From positions 124,001 through 188,000 of the forward strand of contig NZ_JBHTCO010000020.1 in assembly GCF_042665295.1 (NCBI RefSeq): a stretch of 64,000 nt of DNA, read 5' to 3'. Shown piece by piece: positions 40,576 through 49,683 of the stretch. The position numbers and the translations under genes are program-made. Source of the stretch: Scopulibacillus_A cellulosilyticus (GTDB lineage: Bacteria > Bacillota > Bacilli > Bacillales > Sporolactobacillaceae). How positions within the stretch are numbered: position 1 is the stretch's first letter; the number at the start of each line of letters is the position of its first letter. The notes under the pieces were generated by a model. It saw only the letters and a program-made list of their open reading frames with translations, did no database searches and had not been told where the DNA came from.

Positions 40576-43262
40576 TAATGAGTTATCTGTGTTTGTTCAA
40601 AGTCAAAGAAGTGAATGATATAACAAACCTCATCATCACTAATATTAATCATATATTTTTGTTCTATGGACTGTAATGCCTCCCTAATAATCGTATACAG
40701 CTTTCGGTGCTTTTCCAGGAACGCTTCTTTCCCTTCGTATACGACTGTTTCTTCACCCGATATCAAGCGGTCCACCATGCAGCTCATATGAAGAACAATA
40801 CCGATCAAATCATGATGATCAGTCTGACTGTTTAACGACCTTTGAATGTGATGGAAGCAGGATCTGATGTCCGGTATAATCGCTTCGCCCGTAACATTTA
40901 ATAAATGATTATCAATCGTTTCTTCCATTTTTAAATACGTTTCTTCTATATCAATGATAGTTTGAATCTCTTTAATCGCTTTTAAGTTAAGGACATCTTC
41001 AATGCTGAATTGCGGAATATTTTCTTTAAAATGATAGTTGCTGACAATACTGATGACCCTTCTGTTTTCCTTTAGGGACGACCAAGTATGATTCACCTTT
41101 GAACCAGTTATATTAATAGGGGTGATATCAAGAAACTCTTGATTAAAACGACATTGGCTTTCAAGTATTTTCTTAATAGCTCGCGCGCTCCCCTCTCCTG
41201 TCGTACATGCCGTTACTATGGCACATTTCTTCCCGGGATTTAAAGAAACTTGAGAACCTAAGCCGTCGGAGGAGTAGATAGACACCGTGCTTTTCAGGTC
41301 TTCATATAACTCAGTTAACGAATAGCCAAGCATGGCCTTTCTTACTGCTTCAAGTACATGTGCTGTGCTAACCATAGGAATAACCTCGACAGGAATAGCT
41401 GTCTCCTGTTTCAATCTTGTTTTTAAATTTATTAACGAACCCATATCAACAAGTAACAAAGCACCTGATTGAGAGGCTTTATTTTGGATATACTCTTTCA
41501 CTCTTTCATAAATATCATCAGGGTGCGTGGTTAGAGGCATATCAATGGCTTTAGCGGCATATTCAGTACCTAAAAGCTGGCGGGCTACTTCCACAATAGA
41601 TGATGCTGTACTCTCACCGTGCATAATGACAATTACTGAAATATTCTCTTCATTTTCATCTATTTCTTCATTATCAAGAACAAAAAACATTGTTAAAAAT
41701 CCTGCTTCATCAATAGGTAAATCAATATTCAATCGATCTTCTATCATTTTAATGCAATCTAAGGCAACGCTGAATTCCTTTTTATAAGACGTTCTCACTT
41801 TATTTAACTGGGGGTTAATAATTCTTTTGCCGCTTGCCAGCCGTTTTAAAGAAGTCTGTATATGTAAGGCCAGGCCGAGGAATACCTTTTTACTGAGAAC
41901 GACATCCAGCTTTGATTCAACATATTGAATGATATCCTCCGTCAGTCTTGATACACGTTCATCAATAATTTTGGTCATTTCGCCTTTATTGATTCGCTTA
42001 TGAATGCCTTTAATATATTGTGTAAAGTAATTTTCAATATCAATCTCCATGAGTAAATCTACTTCTTCGTCATTAATTCCCCGTGATTTCAACTCATTGA
42101 ATCGGTTCTCTATTTTTTCATAAACCGTTTGATCACTTGAATCATCTTTTTTATATAACAATCCCTCTTGTTCCGGTTGAAAAATATAGTATTGATGCTG
42201 CTTAATTTCTATTTTATCCTGGTCGTTTTTTGTTTTATAAAGACCTTCTTTAATGTAATGAATTAAATCAGTACTATTAATCTGCAACCTTATCTTTTTT
42301 TTAGTGACAAAATCCGCATAAGCCCTCGCACATGTTAATTGAATATCGGTCTTGAGCTGGCCGACATTATTTGCGCAGTCATAATATAATAGTGAACGAA
42401 TCGTATTTGCGGATACATATAAATCTTTCCCCAATCTCGTAGTCTCTTCTTTTAAAAATTTTAATATTAAGTGATACCTTTCTTCGCGGGATCTCTCACT
42501 TAGGGATGGCAGATGTATGACCATCGGGATTCTTCTTGTAAATGTTTCCAATAAACTCGATTTAGGATTTTCGGTTGTCGCAGCCATAATTAAAACTTTT
42601 GCTGATCTCTCAGCTTCAGTTTCACCTAACCGGCGGAACAAACCTTTATCCATGAAGGTGAATAGCATTTCTTGTCCCTCTGGAGGTAAACGATGAACTT
42701 CATCTAAAAACAAGACCCCTTGGTCAGCCTTTTCTATTAACCCGCTTTGTTCAATCGCACCGGTATAGGCACCCTTCTTAACACCGAATAACTGACCTAA
42801 TAACAATTGAGGATTATTAGCGTAATCCGCACAATTAAAAGTGACAAATGGTGAACCGGCAGTCAATTTGTTTATTTCGACGGCATAGCGGTATAATATT
42901 TCAGCAAACATTGACTTGCCAACGCCTGTTTCCCCATAGACTAACAGATTCATGCCCTTAGGAGGATATAAAACAGCGGCTTTTCCTTGTTCGACAGGGA
43001 GCGTTAAACTCTTATTTTCTTGAACAAACTTATCAAGTTGAGTTATATTTTCTTGGTATTGTTGTTTTTGAATTGAAAATAATACCGGGCGCCCTTCGCT
43101 CTTATATATTTTTCCATCCTTCCATAATTGATTTAAATCACTGCTAACATTGGCACGGTCTAAATGCATAAGATCAGCAAGCTCCTTAGCGCTTACCCCT
43201 TCACCCTTATCTATTTCCTTCAATTTCGAGAAAATTACTTCCCGCCTTTTCATCTCTATCAC
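40575..43262 (-). CDS. LevR-type sigma-54 activator with PRD and PTS domains
   Basis: 895 residues. Order: N-terminal HTH (about 5-65); sigma-54 AAA+ domain with Walker A GETGVGKS (110-117), GAYTGA (164-169) and Walker B VLFLDEVH; PRD1 (about 430-560); EIIA-Man-like with IVIMHGES; EIIB-like with CAIVTACTTGEG; PRD2 (about 790-890). Such regulators are tuned by PTS phosphorylation and drive sigma-54 promoters. Its target is surely licBCAH, 150 bases downstream. B. subtilis licBCAH uses the sigma-A regulator LicR instead. Start at 43262 or the ATG 9 bases later. Confidence 0.9.
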   Translation of the reverse strand: MIEMKRREVIFSKLKEIDKGEGVSAKELADLMHLDRANVSSDLNQLWKDGKIYKSEGRPVLFSIQKQQYQENITQLDKFVQENKSLTLPVEQGKAAVLYPPKGMNLLVYGETGVGKSMFAEILYRYAVEINKLTAGSPFVTFNCADYANNPQLLLGQLFGVKKGAYTGAIEQSGLIEKADQGVLFLDEVHRLPPEGQEMLFTFMDKGLFRRLGETEAERSAKVLIMAATTENPKSSLLETFTRRIPMVIHLPSLSERSREERYHLILKFLKEETTRLGKDLYVSANTIRSLLYYDCANNVGQLKTDIQLTCARAYADFVTKKKIRLQINSTDLIHYIKEGLYKTKNDQDKIEIKQHQYYIFQPEQEGLLYKKDDSSDQTVYEKIENRFNELKSRGINDEEVDLLMEIDIENYFTQYIKGIHKRINKGEMTKIIDERVSRLTEDIIQYVESKLDVVLSKKVFLGLALHIQTSLKRLASGKRIINPQLNKVRTSYKKEFSVALDCIKMIEDRLNIDLPIDEAGFLTMFFVLDNEEIDENEENISVIVIMHGESTASSIVEVARQLLGTEYAAKAIDMPLTTHPDDIYERVKEYIQNKASQSGALLLVDMGSLINLKTRLKQETAIPVEVIPMVSTAHVLEAVRKAMLGYSLTELYEDLKSTVSIYSSDGLGSQVSLNPGKKCAIVTACTTGEGSARAIKKILESQCRFNQEFLDITPINITGSKVNHTWSSLKENRRVISIVSNYHFKENIPQFSIEDVLNLKAIKEIQTIIDIEETYLKMEETIDNHLLNVTGEAIIPDIRSCFHHIQRSLNSQTDHHDLIGIVLHMSCMVDRLISGEETVVYEGKEAFLEKHRKLYTIIREALQSIEQKYMINISDDEVCYIIHFFDFEQTQITH

Positions 43263-43317
43263 CCCGCCTGCGGCTATTGTTATACTTTTCTAAAGTATAA
43301 CAAAAAACAAGCATTGG

Positions 43318-43911
43318 CTAAGCCAACGCTTGTTTTTTTTGCTCGAAAGCTGAAATTTTATCATCAAGTGTTAAAGTCATGGCAATTTCATCCCGGCCGT
43401 TTAGCAGCATTTCTTTAGGGTAGCTGTCTATGTCAAAATGGGTTTGAAATGATTGATTATCATAAACGGTTTGTTTTTCAAGATCAATGGTAAGTTTATA
43501 GTTTGGCTGTTTAGCATTTTCCAACAGCTCATCAACTTCTTCTTCTTTTAACTTAATAGGAAGAACGCCGTTTTTAAAACAGTTATTGTAAAAAATATCG
43601 GCAAAGCTTGGCGCAATAATAATTTTAAAGCCATAATCCAGTAAAGCCCATGGCGCATGTTCACGGGAAGAGCCACACCCAAAGTTTTGACCGGCAACTA
43701 AAACCGATGCATCGCGATATTGATCATCATTTAAAGAAAAATCTTCCCTGGGTTCACCCTGATTATTAAATCGCCAATGGTAGAATAAAAATTGGCCAAA
43801 CCCTTGACGTTCAATGCGTTTTAAAAATTGTTTCGGGATGATTTGGTCCGTATCAACATTTACCCGGTTAAGAGGATAGACAATACCTTCATATTTTCTA
43901 AGTGGTTCCAT
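43318..43911 (-). CDS. leuD: LeuD, isopropylmalate isomerase small subunit
   Basis: Works with LeuC in leucine synthesis. 197 residues; the swivelling aconitase-like domain with NVDTDQIIPKQFL near the start and NFGCGSSREHAPWAL (about 76-90). Last gene of the ilv-leu operon. Confidence 0.95.
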   Translation of the reverse strand: MEPLRKYEGIVYPLNRVNVDTDQIIPKQFLKRIERQGFGQFLFYHWRFNNQGEPREDFSLNDDQYRDASVLVAGQNFGCGSSREHAPWALLDYGFKIIIAPSFADIFYNNCFKNGVLPIKLKEEEVDELLENAKQPNYKLTIDLEKQTVYDNQSFQTHFDIDSYPKEMLLNGRDEIAMTLTLDDKISAFEQKKQALA

Positions 43912-43944
43912 TATTGTTCCCTTCTTTCTAGTGGCCTATCTGAT

Positions 43945-45357
43945 TTATACATTGACAGTTTCCAGCTGTCTAACGTCGACGAATTTTCCTGCTATTGCGG
44001 CAGCGGCAGCCATTGCCGGGCTGACAAGATGTGTACGCGAGCCATTTCCTTGCCGTCCTTCGAAGTTCCTGTTCGAGGTAGAGGCACACCTTTCACCAAT
44101 TGGAACAATATCGTCGTTCATCGCCAAACACATGCTGCACCCAGGCTCACGCCATTCAAATCCTGCTTCTATAAAGATTTTATCTAACCCTTCTTTTTCA
44201 GCCTGATCCTTAACCGTTCGGGATCCTGGAACAGCAAGGGCTCTCACACCCTGATGGACTTTCCGGCCTTTAATCACCTCAGCCGCTGCTCTTAAGTCAC
44301 TGATTCTTGAGTTGGTACATGATCCAATAAACACATGTTGGATATCAATATCCTTAATAGGCGTACCCGGCTGTAAATCCATATACGCTAAAGCTTGTTT
44401 TACAGCTTCTTTGGCACTTTTTTCTTTAATATTTTCCGGGATAGGTACATTGCTGCTAACAGAAGCGCACATTGAAGGATTTGTTCCCCATGTAACCTGA
44501 GGTTCAACCTCAGACGCTTCAATTTCAATTACCCGGTCATAGACGGCTCCTTCGTCAGTTGCCAGTGCCCGCCATTCTTCAACGAGATCCTCAAAATCTT
44601 TGCCTTTAGGTACATGTTTTCTATCTTTTAAATAAGCAAATGTCTTTTCATCCGGACTGATTAATCCAGCTCTTGCACCGGCTTCAATTGACATATTACA
44701 GACAGTCATTCGTTCTTCCATCGACATTTCGCGAATGGCTTCACCTGTATATTCGATAACAGCGCCTGTTCCTACACTAATGCCGTATTTTGCAATGATA
44801 GCCAGAATAAGATCTTTTGCAGTAACCCCTAATCCGAGTTTTCCATTTACCTTTACTTGAAGTGTTTCCGGCCTTTTTTGCCACAAAGTTTGTGTAGCCA
44901 GAACATGCTCTACTTCACTGGTGCCGATACCGAAAGCCAATGCCCCAAATGCGCCGTGTGTCGATGTGTGACTGTCGCCGCATACGATCGTTTTACCCGG
45001 CTGGGTTAAGCCAAGTTCCGGACCTATGACATGAACAATCCCTTGATCAGGGTGGTTAATTCCTGCAAGCGTGACACCAAATTCCTGACAATTTTCTTCA
45101 AGTGTCGTCATCTGCTTTTTGGCTATTTCATCTTTAATAATGCTTTGGTGGACAGTCGGAACATTATGATCCATTGTTGCAAAGGTAAGATCCGGCCTTC
45201 TGACCTTTCTTTGATGCATCCGCAAGCCTTCAAAGGCTTGCGGTGAAGTGACTTCATGAACAAGATGCAGGTCAATATAAAGCAAATCCGGTTTACCTTT
45301 TTCCTTGTGTACGATATGGCGATCCCAGATCTTATCAATAATAGTTCTTGGTTGCAT
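43945..45357 (-). CDS. leuC: LeuC, isopropylmalate isomerase large subunit
   Basis: 470 residues. The 4Fe-4S cluster cysteines are in IGSCTNSR and EPGCSMCLAMN; CGDSHTSTHGAFG is also present. It isomerises 2- to 3-isopropylmalate with LeuD, 33 bases downstream. Confidence 0.95.
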   Translation of the reverse strand: MQPRTIIDKIWDRHIVHKEKGKPDLLYIDLHLVHEVTSPQAFEGLRMHQRKVRRPDLTFATMDHNVPTVHQSIIKDEIAKKQMTTLEENCQEFGVTLAGINHPDQGIVHVIGPELGLTQPGKTIVCGDSHTSTHGAFGALAFGIGTSEVEHVLATQTLWQKRPETLQVKVNGKLGLGVTAKDLILAIIAKYGISVGTGAVIEYTGEAIREMSMEERMTVCNMSIEAGARAGLISPDEKTFAYLKDRKHVPKGKDFEDLVEEWRALATDEGAVYDRVIEIEASEVEPQVTWGTNPSMCASVSSNVPIPENIKEKSAKEAVKQALAYMDLQPGTPIKDIDIQHVFIGSCTNSRISDLRAAAEVIKGRKVHQGVRALAVPGSRTVKDQAEKEGLDKIFIEAGFEWREPGCSMCLAMNDDIVPIGERCASTSNRNFEGRQGNGSRTHLVSPAMAAAAAIAGKFVDVRQLETVNV

Positions 45358-45406
45358 GATAAACCTTCCTTTCTTCAGAAAATATCCAAAATATTATGAA
45401 TTATAC

Positions 45407-45437
45407 ATTGTTAGTCTTATATATTGTTAGTCTTATA
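45407..45437. repeat. Tandem 16-base repeat over the leuB stop
   Basis: ATTGTTAGTCTTATA occurs at 45407 and 45423, period 16. The second copy contains the leuB stop codon. Confidence 0.7.
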
Positions 45438-46536
45438 CATAGCAAGAAAGAATACCGGATATTGCATGATTTTCATTCAATTTATCCATCACTTTATCAA
45501 TCATTTCCTTTGTGCCGATACATTTTCCGCTGACGCCTACATCGGATGTATAATAACCATCATTTAAAACTTCAGTAACCGCCGCTTCTACAGCACGTGA
45601 CTCTTTCTCCAAATCAAAGGAATATTTCAGCATCATAGCAGCTGACAGAATCATCGCTAATGGATTCGCTTTGTTTTCACCAGCAATATCCGGAGCTGAG
45701 CCGTGAACAGGTTCATATAGACCTACACTGTCACTGCGAAGACTGGCAGATGGCAACATCCCTAGTGAACCGGCAATCATAGACGCTTCATCACTCAAAA
45801 TATCGCCAAACATATTTTCAGTGACGACAACATCAAAATCTCCCGGTTGATGAATTAACTTCATAGCTGTTGAGTCAACAAGCATATGTTCAACCTGAAC
45901 ATCTGGATAATTTACTGAAACTTTATCTACTATCTCACGCCACATTCGGCTTGATTCAAGAACGTTTGCTTTATCAACAGATGTTAACTTTTTCCGTCTG
46001 ACGCTAGCTAACTGAAACGCCTTTTCTACAATTCTTTCAATCTCATGAACATCGTATTGAAGCGTATCTACAGCAACGTCATTATTTTCTCCGCGCCTTT
46101 CACTTTTTCCAAAATATATACCGCCGGTTAATTCTCTGACAATCATTAGATCAACATTTTCAATAACTTCGCGTTTTAACGGCGAGGCATTCACGAGCTG
46201 TTGATAGGCGGTTACCGGGCGCAGATTCGCAAATAATCCCATCTCTTTACGAAGTCCAAGCAATCCTTTTTCAGGGCGAATATCCGTAGGGACATCCGAC
46301 CATTTTGGCCCGCCGACAGCTCCTAAAAGAATCGCGTCACTTTCCCTACAAATTTCTAAAGTTTCTGGTGGAAGTGGATTTCCTTTAGCATCAATAGCCG
46401 CTCCGCCAATTAATCCTTCAGTAAATTCAAATTCATGATCAAAGCAATCAGCCACAGCTTTTAGAATGCGTACCGCACCTTCCATAACTTCACGACCAAT
46501 ACCGTCTCCTGGTAAAACTGCGATTCTTTTTTTCAT
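45433..46536 (-). CDS. leuB: LeuB, 3-isopropylmalate dehydrogenase
   Basis: 367 residues, NAD-dependent oxidative decarboxylase. Motifs: LPGDGIGREV at the start, LFANLRPV, RELTGGIYFG, and the NAD loop VHGSAPDIAG. The last residues (SGILSCYV) reach into a 16-base tandem duplication at the stop, so the C-terminus may be recently altered. Confidence 0.95.
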   Translation of the reverse strand: MKKRIAVLPGDGIGREVMEGAVRILKAVADCFDHEFEFTEGLIGGAAIDAKGNPLPPETLEICRESDAILLGAVGGPKWSDVPTDIRPEKGLLGLRKEMGLFANLRPVTAYQQLVNASPLKREVIENVDLMIVRELTGGIYFGKSERRGENNDVAVDTLQYDVHEIERIVEKAFQLASVRRKKLTSVDKANVLESSRMWREIVDKVSVNYPDVQVEHMLVDSTAMKLIHQPGDFDVVVTENMFGDILSDEASMIAGSLGMLPSASLRSDSVGLYEPVHGSAPDIAGENKANPLAMILSAAMMLKYSFDLEKESRAVEAAVTEVLNDGYYTSDVGVSGKCIGTKEMIDKVMDKLNENHAISGILSCYV

Positions 46537-46563
46537 ACGAATAACCTCCCCTTTGAATTTTCT

Positions 46564-48105
46564 TTAAAGATTAACTTTTTGTTTCGTTCTTGATCCGTTG
46601 ACGACCGCACGGTTCACAGCATTAAGATAAGCTTTAGCAGAGGCCTCCAATACATCTTGCGCTGAACCTCTTCCGCCTGATTCCACACCATTGTATACAG
46701 CTTTTACATAGACTTCTGCTAAGGCGTCCCTGCCGCCGCCAATTGATTTAATTTGATAATCTACCAATTCTAATGGCTGCTCTACTATTCTTTCAATTGT
46801 ATTGTAAATAGCTTCTACACTGCCCGCGCCGGTTGCCGCTTCTTCTTTATAAGAGCCGTCCGGTGCAGTAACAGCAACTGTTGCCGTTTGAATATTATTG
46901 GTGCCATATTGAAGCTGTACACTCTTAAGTTCGTATTTTTCTACATCTTTTGTTTCAGTTTGTTTTTCGGTTAAAATGTCGAAAAGGTCATCATCCGTCA
47001 CTTCTTTTTTCTTATCAGTAAGAGCTTTGAAAGCTTCAAATACTTCATTTATTTTGTCTTCGCTAAGATTAAAGCCAAGATCTTCTATTTTATTCTTTAC
47101 CGCGTGTCTTCCAGAGTGTTTGCCTAAAACTAGTCTGTTAGAGGAAAGGCCAATTAATTCCGGTGTAATAATTTCATAGGTAGATGCTTCTTTTAAGACA
47201 CCATCTTGGTGGATACCGGATTCATGGGCAAAGGCATTCTCTCCGACAACTGCTTTATTTCCAGGAACAACCATACCTGTTAACTTACTAATCAATTGAC
47301 TCGTTTTCTTAATCTCGTTTAATTTCAACCTTGTTTGTGCTTGGTAATGATCATTTCGAATGTGAAGTGCAACTGCTACTTCTTCAAGTGCAGTGTTTCC
47401 TGCACGTTCGCCAATGCCATTAATCGCGCCTTCAACTTGTGTTGCACCATGTTCAATGGCTGCAAGTGAGTTGGCAGCTGCCATGCCAAGATCATCATGG
47501 CAATGAGCGGAAAGTTTTACTTTATCAATATTCGGTACGTTTTCCCTTAAAAAGGCAAATATTCCGCCGTATTCTTCAGGACTGCGATATCCAACAGTAT
47601 CCGGAATATTTATAACGGAGGCGCCTGCTTTAATCACTTCGGTTATGATTTTAACAAGGAACCATTTATCGGATCTGGTAGCATCTTCAGCGGACCATTG
47701 CACAATAGAAAATTTTTGCTTTGCATATTTAACAGCTTCAACCGCAGATTCAAGAACTTCATCAGGTGTTTTTTTCAGCTTATAAGTCATATGAATCGGA
47801 GATGTTGCAAGAAATACATGAAGTCTTGGCTCCGCTGAGTTTTTCAGAGCATCCCATGCAGCATCAATATCTTTTTTATTAGCTCTGGCCAGTCCGGTGA
47901 CTGAACTGTCCTTGACCGTTTCCGCAATCGTTTTTACCGCTTGGAAATCACCTTTTGAGGAAGCGGGAAATCCCGCCTCCATAATATCCACACCCAAACG
48001 CTCTAACTGTTTGGCAATTTCCAACTTTTCTAATGCATTTAAATTGACGCCTGCTGATTGCTCACCGTCTCGAAGCGTTGTATCGAAAATGTCAATTTTT
48101 CGCAT
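46564..48105 (-). CDS. leuA: LeuA, 2-isopropylmalate synthase
   Basis: 513 residues. Catalytic HMGL-like barrel with DTTLRDGEQSAGV at the start and metal-binding HCHDDLGMA, then the regulatory domain that binds leucine (from about 390), ending in a basic SRTKQKVNL tail. The start overlaps ilvC by 14 bases. Confidence 0.95.
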   Translation of the reverse strand: MRKIDIFDTTLRDGEQSAGVNLNALEKLEIAKQLERLGVDIMEAGFPASSKGDFQAVKTIAETVKDSSVTGLARANKKDIDAAWDALKNSAEPRLHVFLATSPIHMTYKLKKTPDEVLESAVEAVKYAKQKFSIVQWSAEDATRSDKWFLVKIITEVIKAGASVINIPDTVGYRSPEEYGGIFAFLRENVPNIDKVKLSAHCHDDLGMAAANSLAAIEHGATQVEGAINGIGERAGNTALEEVAVALHIRNDHYQAQTRLKLNEIKKTSQLISKLTGMVVPGNKAVVGENAFAHESGIHQDGVLKEASTYEIITPELIGLSSNRLVLGKHSGRHAVKNKIEDLGFNLSEDKINEVFEAFKALTDKKKEVTDDDLFDILTEKQTETKDVEKYELKSVQLQYGTNNIQTATVAVTAPDGSYKEEAATGAGSVEAIYNTIERIVEQPLELVDYQIKSIGGGRDALAEVYVKAVYNGVESGGRGSAQDVLEASAKAYLNAVNRAVVNGSRTKQKVNL

Positions 48106-49120
48106 TAGCGACCACTTCCTCTTGTTTATCCTCTTTTCTGATAAATGGCATTAATTTACGCAATTCTCTGCCGACAACGGCAATTTGATGATTATTTTCC
48201 TGTGCATTAGTCGCATTAAATTGCGGACGGTTCACTTGGTTTTCCAAGATCCAGCCTTTGGCAAATTTGCCTTCTTGAATATCTTTTAACACGCCTTTCA
48301 TATTTTCTTTAACATGCTCATCAACAACTCTTGGTCCGGAAACGAAGTCACCCCATTGAGCAGTATCAGAAATAGAATAGCGCATGCCCTCGAAACCACC
48401 TTCATAGATCAAGTCAACAATAAGCTTCATTTCATGTAAACACTCAAAGTAAGCTATTTCCGGTTGGTACCCTGCTTCGACCAATGTTTCAAATCCTGCT
48501 TTGATTAATGAAGTTAGACCGCCGCATAGAACAGCTTGTTCGCCGAAAAGATCAGTTTCAGTTTCTTCTTTAAAAGTTGTTTCCAAAACGCCTGCTCTTG
48601 CAGCGCCAATGCCTTTAGCATAAGCCAGGGCAGTTTCCTTGGCTTGCCCGGTTGCATCTTGATAGACTGCGATTAATGCCGGAACCCCTGCGCCTTCAGT
48701 AAATGTTCTTCGGACAAGATGGCCAGGACCTTTTGGCGCAACCATGAATACATCAACATCTTCAGGCGGTGTAATTTGGCTGAAGTGAATATTGAAGCCG
48801 TGGGCAAACACGAGTGCATTGCCTGCTTGTAGTCCAGGTGCAATTTCTTCATTGTATACTTTTGTTTGGCGCTCATCTGGAAGAAGAACCATGATAACAT
48901 CAGCTTCTTCAGCTGCCTCTTTTACAGTTTTTACAGTAAAACCGTCTTTTTCTGCTTTATCTGCAGACTTACCAGGTCTAATACCAATTACAACATCAAA
49001 ACCATTTTCTTTTAAATTCAACGCATGTGCGTGGCCTTGTGAACCATAACCAACCACTGCGATTTTTTTCCCTCTTAGTACTGCCTCTTGAACGTCGTTA
49101 TCATAATATACTTTAGTCAT
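48092..49120 (-). CDS. ilvC: IlvC, ketol-acid reductoisomerase
   Basis: 342 residues, class I. The NADPH motif is VGYGSQGHAHALNL (about 23-36), and the metal ligands are in the DLFGEQAVLCGG helix. It serves both valine and isoleucine synthesis. Placed between ilvH and leuA. Confidence 0.96.
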   Translation of the reverse strand: MTKVYYDNDVQEAVLRGKKIAVVGYGSQGHAHALNLKENGFDVVIGIRPGKSADKAEKDGFTVKTVKEAAEEADVIMVLLPDERQTKVYNEEIAPGLQAGNALVFAHGFNIHFSQITPPEDVDVFMVAPKGPGHLVRRTFTEGAGVPALIAVYQDATGQAKETALAYAKGIGAARAGVLETTFKEETETDLFGEQAVLCGGLTSLIKAGFETLVEAGYQPEIAYFECLHEMKLIVDLIYEGGFEGMRYSISDTAQWGDFVSGPRVVDEHVKENMKGVLKDIQEGKFAKGWILENQVNRPQFNATNAQENNHQIAVVGRELRKLMPFIRKEDKQEEVVANAKN

Positions 49121-49161
49121 TTTTCATCTTTCCTTCCTATGTTTGTTTGATTTATTAGAAT

Positions 49162-49683
49162 TTATTTTAAAAGAGAGTACGAATTTAAATCAGTGACTTG
49201 CCTTTGTGACCCTCTTAAAAAAGCAGTTAAACCAGTTCTTGATAATTCCTTAATGCCATATGGCCGGAGGAGATCAATCATTGCTTCAATTTTTTCTGTG
49301 TCACCCGTGACTTGAATCGTGATGCTTTCACGGCTGACATCAATTATTGAAGCTCTGAACGGTTCAGCAATACCGACAATTTCACTTCGTGTTTGAGCAT
49401 TGCTTAACACTTTAATTAAAGCCAGTTCTCTTGCGACAATTGCTTGATCTGTAATGTCAGAAACTTTAATAACATCAATTTGTTTGTTTAATTGTTTTAT
49501 CAACTGTTCGATTTGCTGTTCACTGTCAACATTGACAACAAACGTCATTTTTGAAATACCATCATTTTCGGTTCGGCCGACAGTGATGCTGTCAATATTG
49601 AATTGCCTTTTGGTCATTAGTCCGGTGACTCGATTCAGGACACCGCTTTGATTTAATACTGTGGCTGTAACAATGCGTTTCAT
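49162..49683 (-). CDS. ilvH: IlvH, acetolactate synthase small subunit
   Basis: 173 residues: N-terminal ACT domain (VTATVLNQSGVLNRVTGLM) and C-terminal regulatory domain. Confers valine feedback control on IlvB. It overlaps ilvB by 4 bases. Confidence 0.95.
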   Translation of the reverse strand: MKRIVTATVLNQSGVLNRVTGLMTKRQFNIDSITVGRTENDGISKMTFVVNVDSEQQIEQLIKQLNKQIDVIKVSDITDQAIVARELALIKVLSNAQTRSEIVGIAEPFRASIIDVSRESITIQVTGDTEKIEAMIDLLRPYGIKELSRTGLTAFLRGSQRQVTDLNSYSLLK

